DNA from: Anaerolineaceae bacterium
GTDB taxonomy: Bacteria > Chloroflexota > Anaerolineae > Anaerolineales > Anaerolineaceae
NCBI GenBank assembly: GCA_003501835.1
Contig: DNOU01000196.1
Location: forward strand, 1-5,015
DNA length: 5,015 nucleotides
Direction of reading: 5' to 3'
Positions 1 through 5,015 of the stretch are shown one piece after another. The position numbers and the translations under genes were made by a program. Every line of letters starts with the position of its first letter. The first letter of the stretch is position 1. The notes under the pieces are model-generated. The model was not told the DNA's origin and made no database searches. It saw only the letters and a list, made by a program, of their open reading frames with translations.

Positions 1-515
1 CGAAGTCCAAAGCGGGTTTTAAATACCACGTAAGACACCAGGATGACTGTCAACACCATCAGGTAAACGATCAGGTTTTGCCCGCTCAACACGTCACCCA
101 GCAATGGAATATCCTTGATCAACGGGATGTCGATCTTCGGCACTGGAACGATCTCCGGACTGGAAAACGCGCCCTTGACCTTGAAGATTTGTCTCAACAT
201 GTAGGTGGTTGCCCCGGCTGAAAACATATTCAGACCGATGCCGGTGATGAATTCGTCCATCTTCAAGACCACGGCAAAGAGGATGAACACCAGTGCCATC
301 AGGATGGAGCCCAGAATGGCAAACAAAATGCCCATTGGCCATGAGTGAAAGGTATACGACCCCAGCATACCGAAGAAAGCACCGCTCAACATCATTCCTT
401 CCATGGCGATATTGAAAATACCGGCGTAGAAGGTAAGCGCGCCACCCAGTGCTGCGAGCAGGATGGGGGTTGCAGACGCGATCATGCCGTTGATCAACCC
501 GATGATGATGTTCAT
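1..515 (-). CDS. BMP-family ABC transporter permease, second subunit (3' end cut by window edge)
   Basis: This is an integral membrane subunit of a nucleoside-type ABC importer of the BPD_transp_2 (branched-chain amino acid/ribose/BMP) permease family. It would pair with the first permease to form the translocation channel. From the ATG at 515 I read 171 residues before the left edge; the family usually has about 300, so roughly the last 40 percent is missing. The N-terminal part carries the family hallmark of an Ala-Leu-Gly-Gly stretch (about 22-25) followed by FNIAMEGMMLSGAFFG (34-49). Hydrophobic segments lie near 11-30, 40-55, 61-85, 90-105 and 147-165. The last visible residues, FKTRFGL, match the start of the conserved cytoplasmic coupling loop of this family. 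A Shine-Dalgarno GAAGGAG sits 8 bases upstream, inside the end of the preceding permease gene. The ATG overlaps that gene's TGA (ATGA), which suggests translational coupling. The family assignment is firm; the substrate is inferred. Confidence 0.93.
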   Translation of the reverse strand, partial: MNIIIGLINGMIASATPILLAALGGALTFYAGIFNIAMEGMMLSGAFFGMLGSYTFHSWPMGILFAILGSILMALVFILFAVVLKMDEFITGIGLNMFSAGATTYMLRQIFKVKGAFSSPEIVPVPKIDIPLIKDIPLLGDVLSGQNLIVYLMVLTVILVSYVVFKTRFGL

Positions 516-1546
516 ACGGTAATCTCCTTCATCTTGCGCCTGGCTTCCAGTTTGGCGAAGAGTGTTTCAAAGTAACCACGTCCTGCGACCACGATCAGGA
601 CGATGACTGCCTGGAGCACCTCTATTAATTCCTTCGGCACGGCGGTGATCAACTCCATGCCCACCGAACCGGTTTGCAGAATACTGAAGAAGAATCCGAA
701 GATCAGCGTGAGGAGGATGTCGGAATTCGCCACCATGGCGATCATCACGCCGTCCCAGGCATAATTTGCGCCGATGTCCTTAATGAAGCGGTGTGGTCCG
801 GCAATGACCACCAGACCGCCCGCCAATCCCGCCAGGGCACCGGTAAGCAGCATGACCAGAATGTAATTCTTGTTGACATTCACCCCGCCCAGGCGGCTGA
901 AGAGGCTGTTTTGACCCGAAAGCCGCCACTCATACCCGGCGGCGGAACGGTTCATGATAAACCAGACCACCACGAAAGCCACCAGCATGACGATCACACT
1001 GGAATTGAAGTTACCCCAAACGGGCATCCAGCCGCTCTCAGCGATCAGTGGCGTCTGCGGATGATTGGCATTCTTTTCAAAGAAGGGATAGTTGATCGCC
1101 CAGTAGGTGAAGAAATCGGCGATCATGTTCAGCATCAGGGTGGTGATGAACTCACTCATATTGAACCAGTGCTTGAGCATGGCAGCCACACCCGACCAGA
1201 GTGCCCCGCCCAGCATTGCCAGAACCAGCAGCAGGGGGATCATCAAAAGCGGCGGCAGGTTGATGTACAACCCGCCAATGGTCGCCAGGAGTGCGCCCAT
1301 CAACAGTTGACCGGGTTGACCCAGGTTCACCGGACCGGAAGCGAACGCCACCGAAGCGGATAATCCCGTCAATACCAGGGGTACAGACTTGCTCAGGGTA
1401 TAGGGGATCTTGCCCGGTGCCAGGGAATAGGCAAAGAGTTGATAGTAGGTATCGATGGGGTTGTAGCCTTGCACCAGCATCACCACCGCGCCAAGCAGGA
1501 ATGCCAGCAGCACACCCACAACATTGACAAGGAATTTACGCGCCAT
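512..1546 (-). CDS. BMP-family ABC transporter permease, first subunit
   Basis: This 344-residue polytopic inner-membrane protein of the BPD_transp_2 family forms one half of the transport channel of the importer encoded here, with the second permease as partner. Hydrophobic segments are visible at about 7-25, 55-71, 80-94, 99-120, 132-150, 183-198, 228-249, 265-290 and 307-321. Recognisable family features are the segment SEFITTLMLNMIADF (131-145), the cytoplasmic loop around 203-222 (YEWRLSGQNSLFSRLGG), which occupies the place of the usual 'R-x-x-G-x-N-P-x-A-A-x-x-x-G' coupling loop, and GALAGLAGGL (236-245) after it. The C-terminus is basic and probably cytoplasmic. Length is normal for the larger of the two permeases (NupP-like). 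The ATG start lies 11 bases inside the ATPase gene, and GGAAGG precedes it by 8 bases. The stop overlaps the next start as ATGA. The substrate is inferred from the neighbouring BMP binding protein. Confidence 0.95.
   Translation of the reverse strand: MARKFLVNVVGVLLAFLLGAVVMLVQGYNPIDTYYQLFAYSLAPGKIPYTLSKSVPLVLTGLSASVAFASGPVNLGQPGQLLMGALLATIGGLYINLPPLLMIPLLLVLAMLGGALWSGVAAMLKHWFNMSEFITTLMLNMIADFFTYWAINYPFFEKNANHPQTPLIAESGWMPVWGNFNSSVIVMLVAFVVVWFIMNRSAAGYEWRLSGQNSLFSRLGGVNVNKNYILVMLLTGALAGLAGGLVVIAGPHRFIKDIGANYAWDGVMIAMVANSDILLTLIFGFFFSILQTGSVGMELITAVPKELIEVLQAVIVLIVVAGRGYFETLFAKLEARRKMKEITV
524..530 (-). promoter_or_regulatory. Ribosome binding site of the second permease, inside the first permease gene
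   Basis: Read on the minus strand this is GAAGGAG, eight bases before the ATG at 515. It encodes part of the Lys-Glu-Ile end of the first permease while serving the second, and together with the ATGA stop/start overlap it indicates coupled, near-equal synthesis of the two permeases. Confidence 0.7.
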
Positions 1547-3065
1547 AAGCTGCGCCTTCCAGCATGAGATATCCCACTTCGGTGATATTGGTATTCCGGG
1601 TTTCGAGCTCGGCGACCACCCTACCGCGGTGCATGACCACCAATCGGTCAGTGATCCTGAACAACTCCTCCAGATCTGCAGAGATCAACAATATCGCCCG
1701 CATTTGAGCCCGCATGTCCAGGATCCGGCGGTGTACATATTCGATCGATCCCACATCCAGGCCGCGTGTGGGTTGATCCAACAGAATGAAAGGTGCTTCC
1801 AACATCAATTCGCGTCCGAGGATCACCTTTTGCTGGTTTCCGCCGGAAAGCGATTTGAAAGGATTTTCAGGAGATGTCATTTGTACGTCGAAACGGTCGC
1901 GTACTTCATTGGTAAACATGTCTGCCTGCCGCAGGTCAAGGATGCGGCCATTCCATTGGGTGAAGCGGGGGTTGAGGCGGTGATGGGTCATGATCACATT
2001 TTCGGTGATTCGGGCGTTGACGCTGGAACCCATGTTTGTACGATCTTGTGAAACAAATGCAATTCGCCTGCGCCTTTCGAGGATGGAACTCTTGGTGATG
2101 TCTGCACCTTGCACTTCGATGGTGCCGCTGGTGGGTTCGATCAATCCCATGATCACATTGACCAGTTCGAGCTGACCGTTTCCTTCAACACCGGCGACGC
2201 CCACAATTTCGCCGGCATGCACCTGTAAATTGATATCTATTAGCCGCTGGCGTTTATTGGAGTCGGTGTAATTGAGATGCTCCACCTTGAAGAGACCATC
2301 ACCCGCCCGTTGTTCCTTGAGCAGGGCTTCAAAGATCACTTCGCGTCCCACCATCATTTGTGCCAGTCCAGCTTTGGAGGCTGCACCCGCGTCCATGGTG
2401 CCGATCTTCTTCCCTTTGCGCAGCACGGTGATGCGGTCAGAGAGGTCCAGAACCTCATCAAGGTGATGTGAAATGAAAAGGATGGTGTGTCCGTTATCCC
2501 TCAGGCGTTTGAGTTCATCAAAAAGCTGGGGGATTTCCTGGGGGGTGAGAACGGATGTTGGTTCATCCATGATCAAAACAGTCACATTTCGGAATAATAG
2601 CTTCAGGATTTCCACCTTTTGCCGGGCGGCAATGGAGATATCATCCACTTTCGCGTCAGCATCCAGGTTGAAGTGAAATTCGTTGATTTTCTCCTTGACT
2701 AACTGCCGGGCTTTTTTCGTGTCAAGCCGGTCAAAGAGAAGTACGGGTTCCGAGCCAAGAACAACATTTTCCCATACGGTATATTGCGGTACAAGCATGA
2801 TCTCTTGATGCACCATGCCAATACCAGCTTTGATCGCCTCACCAGGATCTGTGAACCTGACTTTTGAGCCGTTGTAAAGGATCTCTCCAGAGACGGCAGG
2901 CTGCATTCCATAGAGGGCTTTCATCAACGTGGACTTGCCGGCTCCGTTCTCGCCCACAATGGCATGGATTTCACCTTTACGAAAGTCCACACTGACGTCA
3001 TCCAACGCCACCAGCGAAGGCGGGAAGACTTTGACAATGTGGTTCATTTCAATGATATTTTCCAA
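1536..3065 (-). CDS. BMP/nucleoside-type ABC transporter ATP-binding protein with two NBDs; TTG start
   Basis: This is the 509-residue cytoplasmic ATPase that powers the importer, with two fused nucleotide-binding domains as in NupO (YufO) and RbsA. NBD1 (about 1-250) has Walker A GENGAGKST (38-46), a Q-loop Gln at 87, a divergent signature ISIAARQ (143-149), Walker B LIMDEPTS (164-171) with catalytic Glu168, and switch His200. NBD2 (about 258-509) has a P-loop GVEGNGQ (292-298) lacking the Lys-Ser/Thr, a perfect signature LSGGNQQK (406-413), and Walker B FILLDQPTRGLD (426-437) with Gln431 in place of the catalytic Glu. It also lacks an H-loop His (SADLEEL, 462-468). Such asymmetry is known in this family, so one productive ATPase site is expected. 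The start is TTG: AAAGGA stands 8 bases upstream, and an in-frame TAG lies six codons before it. ATG codon 7 is the alternative but has no well-placed ribosome site. The gene ends 11 bases inside the first permease gene. Confidence 0.95.
   Translation of the reverse strand: MENIIEMNHIVKVFPPSLVALDDVSVDFRKGEIHAIVGENGAGKSTLMKALYGMQPAVSGEILYNGSKVRFTDPGEAIKAGIGMVHQEIMLVPQYTVWENVVLGSEPVLLFDRLDTKKARQLVKEKINEFHFNLDADAKVDDISIAARQKVEILKLLFRNVTVLIMDEPTSVLTPQEIPQLFDELKRLRDNGHTILFISHHLDEVLDLSDRITVLRKGKKIGTMDAGAASKAGLAQMMVGREVIFEALLKEQRAGDGLFKVEHLNYTDSNKRQRLIDINLQVHAGEIVGVAGVEGNGQLELVNVIMGLIEPTSGTIEVQGADITKSSILERRRRIAFVSQDRTNMGSSVNARITENVIMTHHRLNPRFTQWNGRILDLRQADMFTNEVRDRFDVQMTSPENPFKSLSGGNQQKVILGRELMLEAPFILLDQPTRGLDVGSIEYVHRRILDMRAQMRAILLISADLEELFRITDRLVVMHRGRVVAELETRNTNITEVGYLMLEGAAYGA
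1555..1560 (-). promoter_or_regulatory. Ribosome binding site of the first permease, inside the ATPase gene
   Basis: Read on the minus strand this is GGAAGG, eight bases before the ATG at 1546 and within the last codons of the ATPase. It fixes the start of the permease inside the upstream gene and creates the 11-base overlap, so ribosomes finishing the ATPase can restart on the permease. Confidence 0.65.
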
Positions 3066-3073
3066 CAGGCAAA

Positions 3074-3082
3074 TCCTTTCCT
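3074..3082 (-). promoter_or_regulatory. Ribosome binding site supporting the TTG start of the ATPase
   Basis: Read on the minus strand this is AGGAAAGGA, ending 8 bases before the TTG at 3065. It begins 7 bases after the intercistronic hairpin ends, so it should remain single-stranded when the hairpin is folded. The only ATG nearby (codon 7, base 3047) has just GGAAAA about 10 bases upstream, so this site favours the TTG. Confidence 0.7.
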
Positions 3083-3089
3083 ACCCTTT

Positions 3090-3125
3090 GCTCCGGGAGA
3101 AGACATACAACTCTTCCCCCGGAGC
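3090..3125 (-). promoter_or_regulatory. Intercistronic RNA hairpin between binding protein and ATPase genes
   Basis: Bases 3090-3103 and 3112-3125 form a 14-bp inverted repeat around an 8-base loop (3104-3111). In minus-strand RNA every position pairs, with a single G.U wobble; in plus-strand RNA the same position would be a C/A mismatch, so the structure favours the transcribed strand. The outer half of the stem is GC-rich (GCUCCGGG). It follows the binding-protein stop codon by 22 bases. On its 3' side comes purine-rich sequence rather than a U-run, so it does not look like an intrinsic terminator. Hairpins in this position of ABC importer operons (for example the REP elements of malE-malF) are known to protect the upstream binding-protein mRNA from 3' exonucleases or to reduce downstream expression. 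That role here is inference. Confidence 0.75.
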
Positions 3126-3147
3126 GGTCAGGGATTTGGGATGAATT

Positions 3148-4164
3148 CTAAGGTTGGTAAATCTCGACTTTCAGTTTCCCATCAATGATTTGTTGCCGCA
3201 GGTCGTTAACTTTGTCGATGATGCTCTGCGGAAGGACCCCGCCATTATCGTCAAAGACCACATCCACGGTCTTGCTTGCCAGTCCGTATTTCAAAACGGT
3301 ACCCGGTGTGTAGGTGCCATCTTTGATGGTGGCGAAAACGTTCTGGATGGACTGTCCCACATCCTTGATGTCGGAAGCCACAATGTGACCCGGTACGAGA
3401 TTGTTCTGGTTGGTGTCCACTCCAATGGCATACAGACCGCGCTCACCTGCTGCCTGGAGTACGCCCATCCCTGCCGCAGCTGCGATCTGGAAGATTACAT
3501 CAGCGCCTGAGTCATAAAGCTGCAGGGCAGCCTGTTTACCTTTGGCAGTATCCTCCCAATCGCCCAGGTACTTGCGGTCCACCTGGATGGCGGGGTCAAT
3601 ATAATGTGCGCCGTTTTCATAGGCGAACATGAAGGCATCCACCACTGGATCCTGGTCACCACCCACCTGACCGATGATCTTTTCGGGATTGACATTCGGA
3701 ATGCTGGTGTCAGAAGTCACCATGCCGGCAACCACACCGGCCAGGAAAGCGCTCTCCTCTTCGATGAAATCCACCGAAGTGATCGTTTTCTTTGAATTCT
3801 CCACCACTGTGTCAATATTCACGAAGATCTTGTCAGGGTACCTGTCAGCGTAGGTCTTGAGCAGGTCCTCATAGCCATACGAGATCACAAAGATCACATC
3901 GGCATAGCCCACTGCGGCTTCCAGGCTGGGCTCATATTGGGCGGAATCAAAACCGTTCTCGATGGTGCGGATTTCAACACCGTACCTGGCTTTGATCGCC
4001 TCCATGCCTTTTTGACCGGAATCGTAGAAGGCATTGTCGCCCAGTGATCCGTTGATGAGGTAAACCACTTTCTGTGAAGCAGGCGCTGAAGATGCGGGGG
4101 CACATCCAGCCACCATCACCACAATGAGGGTTAAAAGGGTAAGCGAATTCATTAACTTTTTCAT
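3148..4164 (-). CDS. BMP/PnrA-family ABC transporter substrate-binding lipoprotein
   Basis: This 338-residue extracytoplasmic receptor delivers substrate to the importer encoded just downstream. Residues 1-20 are a lipoprotein signal peptide (MKK start, hydrophobic core 8-18) with lipobox VAGC (18-21), so Cys21 should be lipidated. A short Ala/Ser/Pro tether (22-30) follows. The rest is a two-lobe BMP (Bmp/PnrA) domain. Family landmarks are GSLGDNAFYDSGQKGME (39-55), with Asp43 and Phe46 in the places of the usual D-K-S-F, FVNID (114-118), FIEEESAFLAGVVAGM (133-148), IGQVGG (164-169), VIFQIAAAAGMGV (223-235), GVDTNQ (248-253) and the following SDIKDVG (264-270). Characterised members bind purine nucleosides (PnrA) or other nucleosides (BmpA), so a nucleoside is the best guess; members of this fold can also bind other ligands. 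The ATG has GAGGAG 6 bases upstream. The gene lies 47 bases after the ribokinase and is separated from the ATPase by a hairpin. Confidence 0.95.
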   Translation of the reverse strand: MKKLMNSLTLLTLIVVMVAGCAPASSAPASQKVVYLINGSLGDNAFYDSGQKGMEAIKARYGVEIRTIENGFDSAQYEPSLEAAVGYADVIFVISYGYEDLLKTYADRYPDKIFVNIDTVVENSKKTITSVDFIEEESAFLAGVVAGMVTSDTSIPNVNPEKIIGQVGGDQDPVVDAFMFAYENGAHYIDPAIQVDRKYLGDWEDTAKGKQAALQLYDSGADVIFQIAAAAGMGVLQAAGERGLYAIGVDTNQNNLVPGHIVASDIKDVGQSIQNVFATIKDGTYTPGTVLKYGLASKTVDVVFDDNGGVLPQSIIDKVNDLRQQIIDGKLKVEIYQP

Positions 4165-4170
4165 GGTACT

Positions 4171-4176
4171 CTCCTC
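4171..4176 (-). promoter_or_regulatory. Strong ribosome binding site of the binding-protein gene
   Basis: Read on the minus strand this is GAGGAG, six bases before the ATG at 4164 and embedded in a purine-rich run. It fixes Met1 as the start rather than Met5 and is one of the strongest Shine-Dalgarno sequences in the window, consistent with high output of the binding protein. The 47-base gap that contains it (4165-4211) is AT-rich but shows no terminator and no convincing promoter. Confidence 0.7.
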
Positions 4177-4211
4177 TTTTCCAAATCCAATTTATTCAGA
4201 TATATGCGTGA

Positions 4212-5015
4212 TCAAAAAAGCTTCTGTTCACCTCCCGTAAAGACCCTTTGAAATGGCTTTTCTCCTGGAGTTGGATGTTGATGAATGAATTTTTCCACCT
4301 CTTCCTTGCGGGGGATGGAGGTTTGGGCGCCCAGTCGTGTGACTGCAAGGGCTGAAGTCGCGGTTGCGAACAACAACGCGGAGGTGGGATCATGAGTGGA
4401 AAGGAACGAAGCGGCGTACGCCCCGATGAAGGCGTCACCTGCTGCGGTGGAATCGACTACCTCCACCTCATAGGCAGGCTGGTAAAGCGCATTCATTGAG
4501 TCTTTAAAGACCGCACCCAGAGCACCCAGAGTGACAATGACGCTGCCCGCCCCCTGCTTTTGAAGAATATTCGCCGCTTCAAGGGCGGATTTTTCGGAGT
4601 TCACCGGTTGCCGGGTAAGTGCCGCCGCCTCCAGATCATTCAGGATGAGAATATCCACCAGTCGAAGTGTGTCGGGGTCAATTTCATAAACCGGAGCAGG
4701 GTTCAGCAGGGTGGCGATATGACCACTGCCTGCTTTTTGAAGAACAAAGTGGACGGTTTCCAATGGGATTTCATGCTGCAACAAGATCATGTCTGATTTT
4801 TGGATGTCAGACCAGTGCTGCTCGATCAGCTGCGGTGATACCTTTCCGTTTGCCCCGGCAACGACGATAATCCGGTTTTGACCGCTGTCTTCCACGAGGA
4901 TGGTGGCAGTGCCAGTCGAGATTTCTTGCCGGGTCTCGACACCCGAAACTTCCACCCGCGAACGGGTGAGCGATTTCAACAATTCCTGACCAAAGGCATC
5001 CTGCCCAACACAGCC
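4212..5015 (-). CDS. rbsK: Ribokinase-like PfkB-family sugar kinase (5' end cut by window edge)
   Basis: This is a cytoplasmic PfkB-family kinase that most likely phosphorylates D-ribose to ribose-5-phosphate with ATP. The frame is open to the last base of the window, giving 267 residues. It begins with GCVGQDAFGQELL, which matches the internal ribokinase motif G-x-V-G-x-D-x-x-G, so about 50 N-terminal residues (start, substrate-binding glycines) lie beyond the right edge. Counted from the first visible residue, the motifs are GANG (54-57), NPAP (105-108), NDLE (126-129, the N-x-x-E Mg/phosphate motif), TLGALGAVF (162-170) and the anion-hole/catalytic signature VDSTAAGDAFIGA (187-199) with catalytic base Asp194. 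AVTRLGAQTSIP (224-235) matches the ribokinase C-terminal region. A tail of about 20 residues follows the usual end. It sits upstream of a BMP importer, which suggests salvage of ribose from imported nucleosides. Another pentose or a nucleoside as substrate is possible but less likely given the motifs. Confidence 0.9.
   Translation of the reverse strand, partial: GCVGQDAFGQELLKSLTRSRVEVSGVETRQEISTGTATILVEDSGQNRIIVVAGANGKVSPQLIEQHWSDIQKSDMILLQHEIPLETVHFVLQKAGSGHIATLLNPAPVYEIDPDTLRLVDILILNDLEAAALTRQPVNSEKSALEAANILQKQGAGSVIVTLGALGAVFKDSMNALYQPAYEVEVVDSTAAGDAFIGAYAASFLSTHDPTSALLFATATSALAVTRLGAQTSIPRKEEVEKFIHQHPTPGEKPFQRVFTGGEQKLF

Noticed and set aside
674..1363. A 229-codon open frame on the plus strand opposite the first permease
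   Set aside because: Its translation is rich in His, Gln, Asp and Glu with no domain I recognise, as expected of the reverse of a hydrophobic membrane protein gene. The minus-strand frame is an unmistakable permease.
1524..2051. A 175-codon open frame on the plus strand opposite the ATPase
   Set aside because: It lies wholly antisense to conserved NBD2 motifs, crosses the ATPase-permease overlap, and shows no recognisable protein features.
3090..3125. The intercistronic hairpin as a Rho-independent terminator
   Set aside because: No U-tract follows it in the minus-strand RNA (the next bases are AAAGGGUAGG), and terminating here would cut the ATPase and permeases off from the operon.
3154..3510. 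A 118-codon plus-strand frame opposite the 3' part of the binding-protein gene
   Set aside because: It is antisense to the conserved BMP domain and has no supporting context such as neighbouring plus-strand genes.
4165..4211. Possible internal promoter before the binding protein (AT-rich TATATC and GAATAAAT on the minus strand)
   Set aside because: No convincing -35 box lies 16-18 bases upstream of either candidate -10; AT-richness alone in a short gap is not enough.
4228..4236. Near-perfect Shine-Dalgarno sequence GGGAGGTGA in the last codons of the ribokinase
   Set aside because: It encodes Gly-Gly-Glu in the ribokinase tail. The only downstream start in reach is a TTG opening a seven-codon frame, and the binding protein has its own better-placed GAGGAG, so I treat it as chance.
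4212..4982. Ribokinase starting at the TTG at 4982 as a complete gene
   Set aside because: The frame remains open to the window edge and the extra codons encode GCVGQDAFGQE, a conserved internal ribokinase motif, so the gene is truncated by the window rather than starting there.

Overview
The whole window is one compact, apparently co-directional operon read on the minus strand (right to left). It holds a ribokinase-family sugar kinase (5' end beyond the right edge), then a complete BMP/PnrA-type lipoprotein binding protein, a double-NBD ABC ATPase, a first inner-membrane permease, and a second permease cut off by the left edge. This is the classic gene set of a BMP-family (basic membrane protein) ABC importer, the group that includes the purine nucleoside transporters PnrA of Treponema and BmpA-NupOPQ (formerly YufNOPQ) of lactic acid bacteria and Bacillus. 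I see nothing transcribed from the plus strand, and no RNA genes, mobile elements, CRISPR or large repeats.

Layout, in transcription order. Ribokinase (5015 to 4212, partial) is followed by a 47-base gap. The binding protein (4164 to 3148) is followed by an 82-base gap that holds a strong 14-bp hairpin. The ATPase (3065 to 1536) begins with TTG. It overlaps the first permease (1546 to 512) by 11 bases, and that permease overlaps the second (515 to beyond base 1) through ATGA. Each of the four starts visible in the window has a good Shine-Dalgarno sequence 6 to 8 bases upstream. The membrane and ATPase genes are tightly coupled, while the binding protein is set apart from them by the hairpin. 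That fits the usual need for more binding protein than permease.

How the genes would work together (inference): the lipoprotein captures a nucleoside outside the membrane, the two permeases and the ATPase import it, an intracellular nucleoside hydrolase or phosphorylase (not in this window) releases the sugar, and the ribokinase traps ribose as ribose-5-phosphate. Ribose or another pentose as the direct substrate cannot be excluded from sequence alone.

Organism: a bacterium of moderate GC with a lipoprotein binding protein, which suggests a Gram-positive-type or monoderm-like envelope. The overall feel of the proteins is compatible with Chloroflexota (Anaerolineae), but this is an impression, not a demonstration. 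The window is mostly ordinary transporter DNA. The points that merit a second look are the intercistronic hairpin, the TTG start beside it, the ribokinase linkage, and the divergent ATPase and binding-site motifs.
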